A stretch of 64,000 bases of DNA. It comes from Brenneria izadpanahii (GTDB lineage Bacteria; Pseudomonadota; Gammaproteobacteria; Enterobacterales; Enterobacteriaceae). The stretch spans positions 3,224,001 to 3,288,000 of the forward strand of contig NZ_CP050854.1 of the NCBI RefSeq assembly GCF_017569925.1, in the 5' to 3' direction. A model generated the notes under the pieces. That model had not been told where the DNA came from. It saw only the letters and a program-made list of their open reading frames with translations, and did no database searches. How positions within the stretch are numbered: the stretch's first letter is position 1; each line of letters begins with the position of its first letter. Both the position numbers and the translations under genes were made by a program. This document shows, piece by piece, positions 1-9,808 of this stretch.

Positions 1-1497
1 CACGGTCAGCGGAAGATTTAAAGTGCCTGATTATGCTGCGGATGATCGGATACAGCAGAGTGAACGCCGCCAGCCCCAGCAGAACGGCGGTGATGGGATG
101 GGTGTAGAGAAAATCCATGCTGCCGTTGGATATCGACATCGCCCGGCGGAAGTTGCTTTCCGCCATCGGCCCCAGAATGAGCGCCAGTACGACCGGCGAC
201 GGCGGGAATTCGAATCTGGCCATCACGTAGCCCGCGACGCCGGCCGCCAGCATAATACCAATATCGAAGATGCTATTGTTGATGGCGTAAGTGCCGATGA
301 TGGATAGCGCCATGATCAGCGGCGTGAGGACAGGTTTCGGAATTTGCAGCATCTTCACAATCAGCTTCAGCGAACCCAGCCCCATGATCAGCATGACGAC
401 GTAGCAGAACAGCATGCCGGCGAAAATGGTGAACACCATATCGCCATGTTCTTTGAACAGCATCGGTCCCGGCTGTAGCCCCTGTAGCGTCATGGCGCCC
501 AGCATGATGGCGGTGACCGCGTCGCCGGGGATCCCCAACGTCATCATCGGCAACATTGCGCCGCCGGTACAGCCGTTCGCGCCGGACTCGCAGGCGGCGA
601 CGGCGGTGATTTCGCCTTTGCCGAAGTTTTCCGGGGTTTTGCTGAAACGCTTGGCCTCGTTATAGGCGACGAAAGCCCCGATCTCCGCGCCGACGCCGGG
701 TATGGTGCCGATGAAAACGCCGATGCCCGACGAACGCAGGATGGTGCCCAGACAGCGCTTGATGGTGGCTTTGGTGGGGATCACGCTGCCAATCGCCACG
801 GCGCTCTTCTTGACTAAATCGGTTTCCGCCATGCCTTTAAACGCCTCGGACGCGGCGAACAGGCCGATCATCACTGGAATAAAGGGCACGTTCATCAACT
901 CCGGCATACCGGCGGTGAAACGTGGAAACCCGGTCATGGGATCAAGCCCGACGGTTGCGATGAGCAAGCCGATGAAACCGGCGATAATCCCTTTGATCAT
1001 GGATTTGCCGGCGATGCTGGAAATAATGCTCAGGCCGAAAATCGCCAGCGCGAAATTTTCCGCGGCGCTGAACTTCAAGGCGACCTGCGCGAGCAGCGGC
1101 GCGAGGAAAACCAGCACCAGAACGCTGATGATGCCGCCGACGGTGGAAGAGATGATGGCGATGCCCAGCGCGCTGCCGCCCTCACCCCGTTTGGTCAGTT
1201 CATAACCGTCGATCGCCGTGGCGGCGGCGGCGGGCGTCCCTGGAATTCTCAGCAAAATGGCGATGATGGAACCGCCGTACACGCCGCCGAAAAATACCCC
1301 GCTAATCATCAGCAGGCCGGTTACCGGATCCATGCCAAAGGTAAACGGCAGCAGAATGGCCACCCCCATAGTGGCGGTGAGGCCGGGCAGCGCCCCACCA
1401 TAATGCCGAGAAACACGCCGAAAACGGACAGCAACAGCGCCGTAGGGTGATTGAATAATGCGATGAAGCCATCTGCAAGCATGGATAGTTCTTGCAT
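1..1497 (-). pseudogene. tctA: Tripartite tricarboxylate transporter large permease (TctA family), frameshifted, 3' end at or beyond window edge
   Basis: Large membrane subunit of a TTT importer, expected to have about 12 membrane helices and to work with TctB and the periplasmic TctC encoded just upstream. The ATG at 1497 gives an N-terminus MQELSMLADG, then the TctA-typical stretch with FGVFLGIMVG. There the frame breaks: after the CCCC run at 1393-1396 the expected residues ALPGLTATMG continue in the -1 frame. Restoring one G on the coding strand rejoins a reading frame of about 500 codons that is still open at base 1, which is the usual family length. Motifs visible downstream include GVYGGS, RIPGTPAAAA and CESGANGCTGGAML. 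The gene is last in a minus-strand operon with the IclR regulator, dgoK, dgoA, tctC and tctB. I think a base-calling error is more likely than a true pseudogene. Confidence 0.85.
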
Positions 1498-1526
1498 ATC
1501 GTTACCTCTTTACGCCGCCTTGCCGT

Positions 1527-2063
1527 TTATTCGAACAGCAGACCGACGGGGACGGCCACATTAAGGCCAAGATAGAAAATCGCGTAGGTCAATCCCGTAA
1601 TAAAAATAGCGATGACGGGATTCCATATCCTGTGTTTGAACGCCATGAGCCACATCAGGAAGATCAGATAAGGGATCATGGAAACGATATAGCCGACATA
1701 ATACATGCCGAAGAAACAGGCAAAGGACGCCAGGATGCCCAGGATGGTTTTCCCGTGCCGAATATCCACACCGTCGGGCGGAGGCGGGGTTGAAATCGTG
1801 ATGCCGGCGCGTTTATTGCGCCTGATAACGGACAGGTTATTAAAAATCAGTAATAACGCGAGCAGTATCAGCACCACGGAATAAAATACCGGAAAGCGCG
1901 CAGGCCCGATATCGGTCGCCAAACGCGAAGCCGGAAATTTCAGGGTGGCGACGATGGCGGCCAGCGATACCAGGATCAGAACCATGCCGATGACGATTTC
2001 AATTTTACGCGCGTTATCCGGTACTGAGGTATCCGGCGCTTTCGGTTGATGAGCCATATTCAT
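1527..2063 (-). CDS. tctB: Tripartite tricarboxylate transporter small membrane subunit (TctB family)
   Basis: Small, poorly conserved membrane subunit of the TTT importer; 178 residues from the start chosen here. Four hydrophobic segments are visible: the first in the run beginning IEIVIGMVLILVSLAAIVA, a second around VFYSVVLILLALLLIF, then a paired C-terminal set (TILGILASFACFFGMYYVGY and the last 30 residues). The frame extends upstream to 2114, but I prefer the MNMAHQ start at 2063, or the ATG at 2057, because a purine-rich CAGAGAA lies just upstream and the earlier stretch has no ribosome site. It lies between tctC and tctA, 29 bases before tctA. Identification rests on position plus helix pattern. 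Confidence 0.82.
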   Translation of the reverse strand: MNMAHQPKAPDTSVPDNARKIEIVIGMVLILVSLAAIVATLKFPASRLATDIGPARFPVFYSVVLILLALLLIFNNLSVIRRNKRAGITISTPPPPDGVDIRHGKTILGILASFACFFGMYYVGYIVSMIPYLIFLMWLMAFKHRIWNPVIAIFITGLTYAIFYLGLNVAVPVGLLFE

Positions 2064-2188
2064 ATTCTCTGATGCAAAAGGTTTCTGCGGCAGTCTGAGA
2101 GCGGGATAGCGCATCGCCGCCCTCTCTGGGAAACCGGGTGAAAAATCCTAGCGCCGGGGTTGCCCCCGGCACGCCGTTCCTTCACGAA

Positions 2189-3160
2189 TTACTGCGCCAG
2201 ACCGACTTTGGTCATCAACTCTTTGAAATAACGGTTGTCACGGTCGATCAACTGCTGAAACTCCTCCGCGTTGCGATAATCGAAGTTCAGATTAATGCGG
2301 CCCAGCGATTCGGCGAACCTGGGGTTTTCCGCCACCTTGCGCGCGGTTTCCGCCAGCACCGCCTGAACGTCCTGCGGGGTTTTCTTCGGAACGAGAATGC
2401 CCCGCCAGGTGCCGATGGACAGATCGACGCCGTTTTCTTTCAGCGTGGGTACGTCTTTGAAGGCGGGTAAGCGTTCATCGGCCATGATGCCGAGAATTTT
2501 CACGCTTCCTGCCGCCACGTGCGTGGACACTTCCGCGGCGCTGACGCTCACCGCTTCGATATGCCCGCCCAGAAGCGCGGTAATGGCCGGCGCGGCGCCG
2601 TCATAAGGGATGTTGTTGAACTTCGCGCCGGTTTTATCGCTGAGCGCTTCCGCGGCCAGATGCCAGATGGCGCCGGAACCGGAATTGCCGATGCGTATTT
2701 TGCCCGGATTGGCCTTGGCGTATTCCATAAATTCCGCGAAGGTATTCCATGGCGCGTCGCTTTTCACCGTGATGGCGCCCGGATCGGCGTTCAACAACGC
2801 GATGGCGGCGAAGTCGTCGGCATTGAAATTGACCAGTCCCATGTGCGGCAACATGGTGATCTCGGCGGTGCCGAGGCCGATTTTGTAGCCGTCCGGACGG
2901 GCCGCGACCAGTTCGGAGAAGCCCACCGCCCCGCCGCCGCCGGGCTTGTTGACGATGCCGATAGCCCTGGGCAAATATTCTTTCGCTACATCGGCGAACG
3001 AACGGGCGACCAGATCGGTGCCGCCGCCGGCGCTGTAGGGAACGACCATTTCTATCTGCCGGACCGGATAATCGGCAGCCGACGCAGGCGCGGCGGACAG
3101 AAGCGAGCAGGCGGCCAGGAATCCGGCCAATGCGTGGGGCAAACGATTATGAGTTTTCAT
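2189..3160 (-). CDS. tctC: TctC/Bug-type periplasmic solute-binding protein
   Basis: Extracytoplasmic receptor that delivers a carboxylate to TctAB. The 323-residue product starts with a clear signal peptide (positive MKTHNRLPH, hydrophobic core, cleavage probably after PASA near residue 28). It then shows the Bug-family hallmark YPVRQIEMVVPYSAGGGTD and, later, KPGGGGAVGF. Bug proteins bind many organic acids, so the ligand cannot be read from sequence. The neighbours dgoK and dgoA suggest a sugar acid such as a galactonate-like compound (inference). The gene sits between dgoA and tctB on the same strand, with gaps of about 34 and 125 bases, consistent with one operon. Confidence 0.93.
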   Translation of the reverse strand: MKTHNRLPHALAGFLAACSLLSAAPASAADYPVRQIEMVVPYSAGGGTDLVARSFADVAKEYLPRAIGIVNKPGGGGAVGFSELVAARPDGYKIGLGTAEITMLPHMGLVNFNADDFAAIALLNADPGAITVKSDAPWNTFAEFMEYAKANPGKIRIGNSGSGAIWHLAAEALSDKTGAKFNNIPYDGAAPAITALLGGHIEAVSVSAAEVSTHVAAGSVKILGIMADERLPAFKDVPTLKENGVDLSIGTWRGILVPKKTPQDVQAVLAETARKVAENPRFAESLGRINLNFDYRNAEEFQQLIDRDNRYFKELMTKVGLAQ

Positions 3161-3194
3161 ATTGCACTCCAGGTACAGAGGTATAGTTATTTAT

Positions 3195-3822
3195 TTAGTT
3201 ATGCGACGAATTTCGCCAGGCCCGCACAAAAGCGGCGGCGCGCTCTCCGACGCTCTCAGGCGGCATGCCGGGTTTATAGAGCATGCCTCCAATGCCAAAA
3301 CCGCTGGCGCCGGCCGCCAGCCAGCCGGATAGGGATTCGGGAGTGATCCCGCCGACTGGCAGCAGGGGATCTCGGCGGGTATCACCGCCCGCCATGCCTT
3401 CAGCGTCAGCGGAGAAGCCGCCTCGGCGGGAAAAATCTTGATGCCGTGCGCGCCGTGGGACAACGCGCTAAAGGCTTCGCTTGGCGTGGCCGCGCCGGGC
3501 AGACTAATCAAACCCTGTTTTCGGGTTTCCTGAATAATGGCCGGATCGGTATGCGGCGATATGATGATTTCCCCCTGGTGCTGCTTTACCGAGCGGACAT
3601 CGCTATCCGACATAACCGTTCCGGCGCCCACCCGGCAATCCTGCGGCAGGCTCTGCCGCAGACGGGCAATGCTGAGCAGCGGATCGGGCGAGTTTAACGG
3701 TATTTCAATGATGCGCACCCCCGCCAGATACAGCCGGCGCCCGACATCCTCAACCTCATCGGGAGTGATCCCCGAAGGATGGCAATCAGTCCCGTTTGCC
3801 TTAATGTTGTTAAAAAATCCAT
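3195..3822 (-). pseudogene. dgoA: 2-dehydro-3-deoxy-6-phosphogalactonate aldolase, two frameshifts
   Basis: KDPG/KDPGal-family class I aldolase that would split 2-dehydro-3-deoxy-6-phosphogalactonate into pyruvate and glyceraldehyde 3-phosphate. The N-terminus (ATG at 3822, MDFLTTLRQTGLIAILRG) breaks at the CCCC run 3770-3773. The central part carries IEIPLNSP, VGAGTVMS, ISLPGAATPSEAF and the Schiff-base lysine in GIKIFPAEA. A second break falls at the GGGG run 3365-3368, after which PVGGITPESL and the C-terminus follow. Adding one base at each run gives a 209-residue protein, the normal family length. It lies between dgoK and tctC. Two independent losses in an otherwise well preserved gene make sequence error the better explanation. 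Confidence 0.85.
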
Positions 3823-3856
3823 TGTTAAATCCCCTGGTATTGGCGAAAAAACGGCG

Positions 3857-4828
3857 TTAGTCGAGCAGGCCCGCCAAGCTGGCGATAAACCACAGCCCCC
3901 TCTCCGTCGCGCCGTCGGAAATATGAACCGGATAAGGACACTCCAGGCAGGTCAGCGCCCGGATATAACGCTGGCACAGCGTTTCTGAACCGATGAAAGT
4001 GAGCGGTATATCCTGGCCCGGTTCTGGCGTCAGCCTGGACAGTACCGCCAATAATTCACTGCCCAGCACCAGGCCGGAAAGATAGTCGGCCTGCTGTCGC
4101 GCGTTGATATGCTTGCACAGCAGGCGGCTGCGCACCGAAAACAGCGTGCCGAGCAAACCGGCGGATTGTCTGTATCGCTGCGCGACCGCCACTCCCTGGT
4201 CGAACGCGTCCCAGTCCGGCTGTTCAGAAGGCTGTATCGTGGCGGCCAGAATGGTGTGGTGCGTCAGCGCATCGTAAAGATCGCCGGTCATAAAAGTCTG
4301 GATGTGCGTGATCCGGTTTTGCGTCACTTCGACCCACTTGGAGTGGGTTCCCGGCAGCGCGATCAGCGCTTTTCCCTGCCGCGCCATCGCCGAACGCAAT
4401 TGTTCGTCATGCTGCAACGCGCCGGCTATCTGCGTCTCTTCGCCGCGCATCACCTCAGGCAGATCGCCGTCTTGCCATACGCCGGGTACGATGGAAAAAG
4501 CGCGATCCGGGCCGGTTTCGATACGGATCAACTGCCGGGCCAGCTGCCGGATATCGCAGGGCGCTTCAATATAGGGAGCCTGACGCCAGCCCTGGGCGCT
4601 GCCGATCATGCCGCAGGCCAGCACCGGACACGCCGGCGTTTCCCGCAGCCAGTCGCCGCACGCCTGGGTATAAGCCTGAAGAAAAGCCTCTTCCCGGTTG
4701 GCGACCGGCGACGGCAGCTTCGCCACCCCGTACGGCAGCGTCCTTTTTTCCAGAACGACGCCGTTTTTCCCCAGGCGGCAGGCGCGTAGCATAGAAGTTC
4801 CCCAATCCAGCGCGATTAGTGTTGTCAT
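3857..4828 (-). CDS. dgoK: 2-dehydro-3-deoxygalactonokinase
   Basis: Phosphorylates 2-dehydro-3-deoxygalactonate, the step before DgoA cleavage, in the cytoplasm. The 323-residue product opens with MTTLIALDWGTSMLRACRL, the DgoK-type phosphate-binding start (DWGTS), followed by ACGMIGSAQGW, MRGEETQIAG and LPGTHSKWV, all typical of the family. I chose the ATG at 4828 because an AAGGTGG ribosome site lies 6 bases upstream; the frame runs open further upstream without a better start. It follows the IclR gene by 13 bases and precedes dgoA by 34, so the three are probably co-transcribed. Confidence 0.93.
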   Translation of the reverse strand: MTTLIALDWGTSMLRACRLGKNGVVLEKRTLPYGVAKLPSPVANREEAFLQAYTQACGDWLRETPACPVLACGMIGSAQGWRQAPYIEAPCDIRQLARQLIRIETGPDRAFSIVPGVWQDGDLPEVMRGEETQIAGALQHDEQLRSAMARQGKALIALPGTHSKWVEVTQNRITHIQTFMTGDLYDALTHHTILAATIQPSEQPDWDAFDQGVAVAQRYRQSAGLLGTLFSVRSRLLCKHINARQQADYLSGLVLGSELLAVLSRLTPEPGQDIPLTFIGSETLCQRYIRALTCLECPYPVHISDGATERGLWFIASLAGLLD

Positions 4829-4841
4829 CGTATCCACCTTG

Positions 4842-5636
4842 TTATTTTTTCCCTGCCTGCGCCCGACTGCGCATGTTGAACAACGCCCTGCTCCACCCCA
4901 TTTCGCTGGAAATGGCGTCGGCATGGCCTTTAACGATATTAATGAGTTCGCTCATGCGGCTGTCTGGCATATAAGGCGCGATACTGGCGACGGAAATGGC
5001 GGCGACAATTCGATTGGAAGCGTCCCGCACCGGCGCGGCGACGCAGCGGATGGTGAATTCATTTTCTTCCAAATCGAACGAATACCCCCCCTGGGCGTAT
5101 TTAGTCATCACCTGGATAAACCGCGCTGCGTCGCACGACGGCTGATTAACCTGAAAAATGGCTTTCCATTCCTCCGGGCCATCGTCGAGGAGGAGCGACT
5201 TGCCAAGGCCTGTGGATGACAGCGGCATGCGCTGTCCGACGCGAGAGCGCATTTCCAGCCCGCGCATGCCGGGGATCTTATCGATGTACAGCAAGTCGTT
5301 GCCTTCCCTGATGGCGAGATGCACCGTATCCTGGGTCAGTTGCGCCAACGCCTCCAGGGTAGGTCTGGCGGCGATCCTCAGCGGATAGGCGTTGAGGGAA
5401 CGGGTGCCGAGCTCGATTAATTTCGGGCCGAGATAATATCCGTCCTTATCCACCAGCCTTAATAGGTTCTCCTCGACCAGCGCGTTGACCAGGCGGTGTG
5501 TGGTGCTGCGCGAAGTGCCGACATAAGCGCCGATGGATTTCAAATCACGATGACCAGCGGCCACGGCATCAATAACCGATAACCCTCTTAGCAGCGTCTG
5601 AACACCACTGGGTCCCGCAGCGCTATCCGATTTCAT
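4842..5636 (-). CDS. IclR-family transcriptional regulator
   Basis: 264 residues with the two-part IclR layout. An N-terminal winged helix-turn-helix (about residues 12-70, with TSRSTTHRLVNALVEENLLR as recognition region) is followed by the effector-binding domain (about 85-250), which has typical elements GLGKSLLL and CVAAPVRD. The start is supported by a strong AGGGGAAGG site. As first gene of the operon with dgoK, dgoA and tctCBA it most likely controls that operon and itself, probably in response to galactonate or a keto-deoxy acid (inference). Two copies of TGTGGTCATT upstream are candidate operators. Confidence 0.93.
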   Translation of the reverse strand: MKSDSAAGPSGVQTLLRGLSVIDAVAAGHRDLKSIGAYVGTSRSTTHRLVNALVEENLLRLVDKDGYYLGPKLIELGTRSLNAYPLRIAARPTLEALAQLTQDTVHLAIREGNDLLYIDKIPGMRGLEMRSRVGQRMPLSSTGLGKSLLLDDGPEEWKAIFQVNQPSCDAARFIQVMTKYAQGGYSFDLEENEFTIRCVAAPVRDASNRIVAAISVASIAPYMPDSRMSELINIVKGHADAISSEMGWSRALFNMRSRAQAGKK

Positions 5637-5664
5637 CGTCCTTCCCCTGTAACCAAATATGAAT

Positions 5665-5737
5665 TGTGGTCATTTTTAGCACAGGTATGCGGTGTCCTTT
5701 TGTGATGCGCCCCGCAGAACTCTACAATGTGGTCATT
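5665..5737. promoter_or_regulatory. Candidate IclR operator: direct repeat of TGTGGTCATT
   Basis: The decamer TGTGGTCATT occurs at 5665-5674 and again at 5728-5737, in the same orientation and exactly 63 bases apart, close to six helical turns. Both copies lie within 101 bases upstream of the IclR gene start. Spaced repeats of this type suit a dimer or tetramer binding on one face of the DNA. The assignment to the adjacent IclR protein is inference from position. Confidence 0.45.
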
Positions 5738-6163
5738 CGTCCCATATATAGGGATTTTTTCCATTTAATAGAAGGGATGCATCTCTCAAGGCCCGTCTGA
5801 AAAAACTGCCGTTGAAAGAACTGAAAGATGGCAATCTCCATCGCCAAAAGATGTGCGCTTTCGCAAGGGGAAAAAGTTCGGCTGGAACCACATGCCGTAC
5901 CGCAACGGATGGCGTACACGGCATTGCAGGACGATTCAAAGCAGGAGGTTCGATTGAGTGGCGGGAAACTCGTTGCGGGCCATTGTTTGGGCGTGAATGT
6001 GCCAGCCCGCAGGGATTATGGGTTCGTTATAGGGGCGTTTGGGAACAAACGGTTTCCGCACCCGCAGTGAAGTGATTCCTCGTTATCGATCTCCCGGATA
6101 ACGCCTTTCAGAAATTAGCCCCACCGCAGCGATAAATTGAACGCCCCATGATTAATGCAAATA
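5738..6163. other. Intergenic stretch between the dgo and 4-hydroxybutyrate operons
   Basis: About 430 bases lie between the 5' end of the IclR operon and the 3' end of the crotonase gene. Short open frames exist here (for example 5828-6070 on the plus strand) but they resemble no family I know and have no good ribosome site, so I do not call a gene. A 7-base inverted repeat (CGTTATC at 6081-6087, GATAACG at 6097-6103) could form a stem past the end of the crotonase operon, but it lacks the T-run of a classical intrinsic terminator. Confidence 0.4.
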
Positions 6164-6967
6164 TCACCGATTCTTGAAATTCGGCCGGCGCTTTTCCCGG
6201 AAAGCGGCCATGCCCTCCTTTTGATCTTCGGTAGCGAACAGGGCGTGAAACATGCGTCTTTCGAAGCGCGAACCTTCGGCCAAAGAGCTTTCGTAGGCGC
6301 GATTAACCGACTCTTTAGCGGCAAGCACCGCAGGACGGCTCTTCGCGGCGATGCATTCGGCGACCTTGAGGGCTTCGTCAAGCAACTCTTTGGCCGGCAC
6401 AACGCGGCTCACTAAGCCGCAACGTTCCGCCTCGGCCGCGTCCATAACCCGGCCGGTAAGCACCATCTCCATGGCTTTGGGTTTGCCAATAAAACGGGTC
6501 AGGCGTTGCGTTCCACCGGCCCCTGGAATGATGCCCAACGTGATTTCCGGCTGCCCGAATTTGGCGGTATCGGCGGCCAGGATGACATCACACATCATTG
6601 CCATCTCACAGCCGCCGCCGAGCGCATATCCGGCTACGGCGGCGATTACCGGCTTTCTGACTTTGGAGACGACTTCCCAGCCTTCGGTGAAGTGGTCTTT
6701 ATCATAGCATTTTGTAATAAAATCAGTTACATAACATTCAGTGAAGGTTTTATCCATCATCTCTTTGATATCGGCGCCGGCGGCGAAAGCCTTCTCGTCG
6801 CCGGTAATAACAATGGCGCCGATTTCATCATCGGATTCAAAGCGATCAAGCGCCGTTACTAATTCCGCAATCAGGGGGCTCGACAGAGCATTCAGCGCCT
6901 TTGGCCGATTTAAACGGATTAGGGCGACATGGCCTTTGATTTCAACAAGTAGATTTTCGTAGTCCAT
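6164..6967 (-). CDS. Enoyl-CoA hydratase (crotonase)
   Basis: Hydrates crotonyl-CoA to 3-hydroxybutyryl-CoA, or runs in reverse. The 267-residue product has the crotonase fold signatures: oxyanion-hole segment [11 protein letters not shown] near residue 60, [15 protein letters not shown] near 103, and [16 protein letters not shown] near 137 with the conserved Glu. I start at the ATG at 6967 ([12 protein letters not shown]), which has GGAGAA a few bases upstream; the frame extends further upstream without family similarity. It is the last gene of the operon starting at 19488 and follows the 3-hydroxyacyl-CoA dehydrogenase gene by 31 bases. Besides crotonyl-CoA it could also eliminate water from 3,4-dihydroxybutyryl-CoA (inference). 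Confidence 0.93.
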   Translation of the reverse strand: MDYENLLVEIKGHVALIRLNRPKALNALSSPLIAELVTALDRFESDDEIGAIVITGDEKAFAAGADIKEMMDKTFTECYVTDFITKCYDKDHFTEGWEVVSKVRKPVIAAVAGYALGGGCEMAMMCDVILAADTAKFGQPEITLGIIPGAGGTQRLTRFIGKPKAMEMVLTGRVMDAAEAERCGLVSRVVPAKELLDEALKVAECIAAKSRPAVLAAKESVNRAYESSLAEGSRFERRMFHALFATEDQKEGMAAFREKRRPNFKNR

Positions 6968-6998
6968 AACATGATTCTCCATTGTTAATAGGTGATAT

Positions 6999-7913
6999 CT
7001 AGCGCGTCGGTTCCGGCTTCTCGCCGGAATAGTCGTAAAAACCACGCCCCGCTTTACGTCCGAGCCAACCTGCCTCGACATATTTTACCAACAGCGGGCA
7101 TGGGCGGTATTTGCAGTCGGCGAATTCGTGATGCAGCACTTGCATAATCGCCAAACAGGTATCGAGGCCGATGAAATCAGCCAGTTCGAACGGCCCCATC
7201 GGCTGGTTGGCTCCCAGTTTCATGGCATTGTCGATATCGCCGACCGATGCAACGCCCTCATAGAGGGTGTAAATCGCCTCATTAATCATCGGCAGCAAGA
7301 TGCGATTGACGGCAAATCCGGGAAAATCCTCGACGCTGACGGCCGTCTTGCCCAATCGTCCGACTAAATCGAGGATGGCGGAGTAGGTTTCTGAGGTGGT
7401 GGCGATACCGCGAATGATCTCCACCAGGGCCATCACCGGAACGGGATTCATAAAGTGCATGCCGATAAATTGCGAGGGGCGATCGGTTGCCGACGCCAGA
7501 CGGGTGATCGACAGCGATGAGGTATTTGAGGCGATGAGCGCGTCGGGCCGCAGCGCCAAGCAAAGTTTGGCGAAGATCGCTTTCTTGATGCTTTCATTTT
7601 CCGAAGCCGCCTCGATCACCAGATCGGTATCCGAGAAAATGTTGTAGTCGGTGCTGGTAGAGATCTCGGCCAGCGCCGCTGTTTTGGCTTCGGACGACAA
7701 TTTACCGCGGCTAACCTGTTTTTCAAGGTTTTGCTCAATAGAAGCCACGCCCTTTTTGACAAGATCTTCTCTGATATCCAACAGCCGCACCTGAAAGCCG
7801 CTGACGGCAGCGACCTGGGCAATGCCGATGCCCATCTGCCCCGCGCCGATAACGCCAATGGATCCAATATGAGCCGAGTTTAATGCAACAGAGGAATTGC
7901 TTACGTGTGTCAT
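6999..7913 (-). CDS. hbd: 3-hydroxybutyryl-CoA dehydrogenase
   Basis: NAD(P)-dependent oxidation of 3-hydroxybutyryl-CoA to acetoacetyl-CoA. The 304-residue product shows the Rossmann motif [14 protein letters not shown] near residue 20, ASNTSSLSI, the active-site HFMNPVP and the C-terminal [11 protein letters not shown], all typical of the short Hbd form. I start at the ATG at 7913, which has a GGAGAG ribosome site; the upstream open region is not homologous to the family. It lies between the thiolase and crotonase genes and completes the beta-oxidation part of the operon. A 246-base gap separates it from the thiolase gene, long for this operon and without a gene I can support. Confidence 0.94.
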   Translation of the reverse strand: MTHVSNSSVALNSAHIGSIGVIGAGQMGIGIAQVAAVSGFQVRLLDIREDLVKKGVASIEQNLEKQVSRGKLSSEAKTAALAEISTSTDYNIFSDTDLVIEAASENESIKKAIFAKLCLALRPDALIASNTSSLSITRLASATDRPSQFIGMHFMNPVPVMALVEIIRGIATTSETYSAILDLVGRLGKTAVSVEDFPGFAVNRILLPMINEAIYTLYEGVASVGDIDNAMKLGANQPMGPFELADFIGLDTCLAIMQVLHHEFADCKYRPCPLLVKYVEAGWLGRKAGRGFYDYSGEKPEPTR

Positions 7914-8159
7914 GACTATTACTCTCCTATCGTTCACCGCCAGCAACGGCTGGCTTTCCATATTTTTCGCGTCATTTTGTTGTTGGCCGTCAATCTGTGG
8001 TTGGCCATCAACGACAATGAAAATTGACGCCCTATGACGCGCGTGACGATATGGCGCATGCTCAAGCACGACTGTCGTTTACCCAATGCGTCGTACTTGT
8101 TCAGCCGCGGCCGCACTCCGAGTCCATCGGGCGGCCGTGGCGTATGCGTATAGGTTCAA

Positions 8160-9335
8160 TCAAAGCGCCTCGACGCAGATAGCGATTCCCATGCCCCCGC
8201 CGATACACAGCGTAGCCAGTCCCTTGCGCGCTCTGCGCCGGCGCATTTCATGAACCAGGGTGACAAGGATGCGCGCTCCCGAAGCGCCGATGGGATGACC
8301 CAGTGCGATAGCGCCGCCATTGACATTGACTTTATCCGTGTCCCATCCCATTTCCTGATTAACGGCCAGCGCCTGGGCGGCGAAGGCCTCGTTGGCTTCT
8401 ATCAGGTCAAGATCCGCTACCGACCAGCGGGCCTTGCTCAAGGCTAATCGGCTGGCGGGAATCGGCCCGGTTCCCATAATGGAGGGATCGGTGCCGGCGG
8501 TTCCCCACGACACGATGCGGGCCAAAGGCGTAATGCCCCGTCTGGCGGCATTCTCCTCCGTCATCAATACCAGAGCGGCGGCGCCGTCATTGATGCCTGA
8601 CGCATTGCCCGCCGTCACCGTTCCGTCCTTGACGAAAGCGGGCTTGAGTTTCGCCAATGTTTCCACGGTGGTGCCGAACCTGGGGAACTCATCGCGATCC
8701 ACCACCACATCGCCTTTGCGGCCGGGAACCGTCACCGGGACGATCTCGTCCGCAAATTTACCCTCCCTGATGGCAATTTCCGCCTTTTGCTGCGAAGCGG
8801 CGGCAAAAGTATCTTGTTGTTCGCGGGTCAACCGCCACTGTTTGGCAATGTTTTCAGCGGTAACGCCCATGGGATAATCATGGAACGCATCGGTCAGACC
8901 ATCCTTGAGCATGGTATCAACCACCTGCGTCGATCCCATTTTGACGCCGGCGCGTAAAAAGGAAGCGTGGGCTGACTGACTCATGCTCTCCTGACCGCCG
9001 ACCACCATGATGTCGGCGTCGCCCATCCCGATGGCCTGATAACCGAGCACCACCGAGCGCAGCCCTGAACCGCACACTTGATTAATGCCGAAAGCGGTTT
9101 TTTCTTGCGGAATACCGGCGGCAATGGCTGTCTGACGGGCATCATTTTGGCCCAGTCCCGCGGTTAACACTTGACCGAGAATGACCTCGGTAACTTCTTC
9201 CGGCTGCGTCCCGGCGCGCAATAGCGCCTCACGAACCACGAGAGTCCCCAGCGCATGGGCGGGAAGCGAACTCAAGCTCCCCAGAAACGCGCCTATAGGG
9301 GTTCGAACGGCGCTGGCGATGACGATATTGGTCAT
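8160..9335 (-). CDS. Acetyl-CoA acetyltransferase (thiolase)
   Basis: Degradative or biosynthetic thiolase that splits acetoacetyl-CoA with CoA into two acetyl-CoA. It has 391 residues, the usual length. The acylated cysteine is C88 in [10 protein letters not shown]; the second catalytic pair lies in [11 protein letters not shown] and in the C-terminal CIGGGMG. I start at the ATG at 9335 ([15 protein letters not shown]), just after a GGAGGCAATA ribosome site. It follows fixX by 182 bases and precedes hbd. In this operon it is the final, acetyl-CoA-releasing step. Confidence 0.95.
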   Translation of the reverse strand: MTNIVIASAVRTPIGAFLGSLSSLPAHALGTLVVREALLRAGTQPEEVTEVILGQVLTAGLGQNDARQTAIAAGIPQEKTAFGINQVCGSGLRSVVLGYQAIGMGDADIMVVGGQESMSQSAHASFLRAGVKMGSTQVVDTMLKDGLTDAFHDYPMGVTAENIAKQWRLTREQQDTFAAASQQKAEIAIREGKFADEIVPVTVPGRKGDVVVDRDEFPRFGTTVETLAKLKPAFVKDGTVTAGNASGINDGAAALVLMTEENAARRGITPLARIVSWGTAGTDPSIMGTGPIPASRLALSKARWSVADLDLIEANEAFAAQALAVNQEMGWDTDKVNVNGGAIALGHPIGASGARILVTLVHEMRRRRARKGLATLCIGGGMGIAICVEAL

Positions 9336-9456
9336 GTTATTGCCTCCATTTTTTACCGTTGAGCCATGCATCGAGGGACAGAATAGGAACCTGGTCGGGG
9401 CAATCCGGTAGCCCTCAGCGTCCGCCGAAGCATTTCCTTGTCGTCGTATTCGTTAA

Positions 9457-9484
9457 CCGGCCTTCCCCGTCGTGAGCAGGCCGG
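9457..9484 (-). other. Stem-loop between fixX and the thiolase gene
   Basis: CCGGCC at 9457-9462 pairs with GGCCGG at 9479-9484 around a 16-base loop in the 182-base gap. There is no T-run, so it is more likely an mRNA processing or stability element, or a weak attenuator, than a full terminator. Function is inference. Confidence 0.3.
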
Positions 9485-9517
9485 CCGCAAAGATTCATAC
9501 TCCCCCGCCTCAACCGA

Positions 9518-9808
9518 TCAGCTGCTGCGGAAGGTGACGCCAAAAGATACGCGGGGATAATTCCAACTGGTGACGCCGCCGTCGCTGCACATGATGCGGC
9601 AAGTGCCGCATTCCAGGCATCCGGCATATTCGAAATTAACCTCACCGTCTTTCAACCGATAGCAACGGGCGGGACAAACGACCAGACAAACCCGTCCCTT
9701 GCACGTTGCGCAAATCACCTTGTCGACGAGAATATGAGGGTTGCCTTCGTCGACCCCGAATCTATCGAGGGCGAGAAGGTCTTCCGGGCTTAATCGTTTG
9801 ATCGTCAT
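9518..9808 (-). CDS. fixX: Ferredoxin-like protein FixX
   Basis: Small iron-sulfur partner of the FixC quinone oxidoreductase; 96 residues, the normal size. Cysteines lie in two clusters: CATCKGRVCLVVCPARC near residue 33 and CLECGTCRIMC near residue 69, the latter supporting a [4Fe-4S] centre. Its ATG overlaps the 3' end of fixC by four bases, so the two are translationally coupled. FixX relays electrons between ETF (FixAB) and the quinone-linked FixC. Confidence 0.95.
   Translation of the reverse strand: MTIKRLSPEDLLALDRFGVDEGNPHILVDKVICATCKGRVCLVVCPARCYRLKDGEVNFEYAGCLECGTCRIMCSDGGVTSWNYPRVSFGVTFRSS

Noticed and set aside
5812..6075. Overlapping plus-strand open frames of 80-87 codons in the gap before the crotonase gene
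   Set aside because: No recognisable domain, no good ribosome site and two frames open over the same DNA, as expected by chance in GC-rich sequence.
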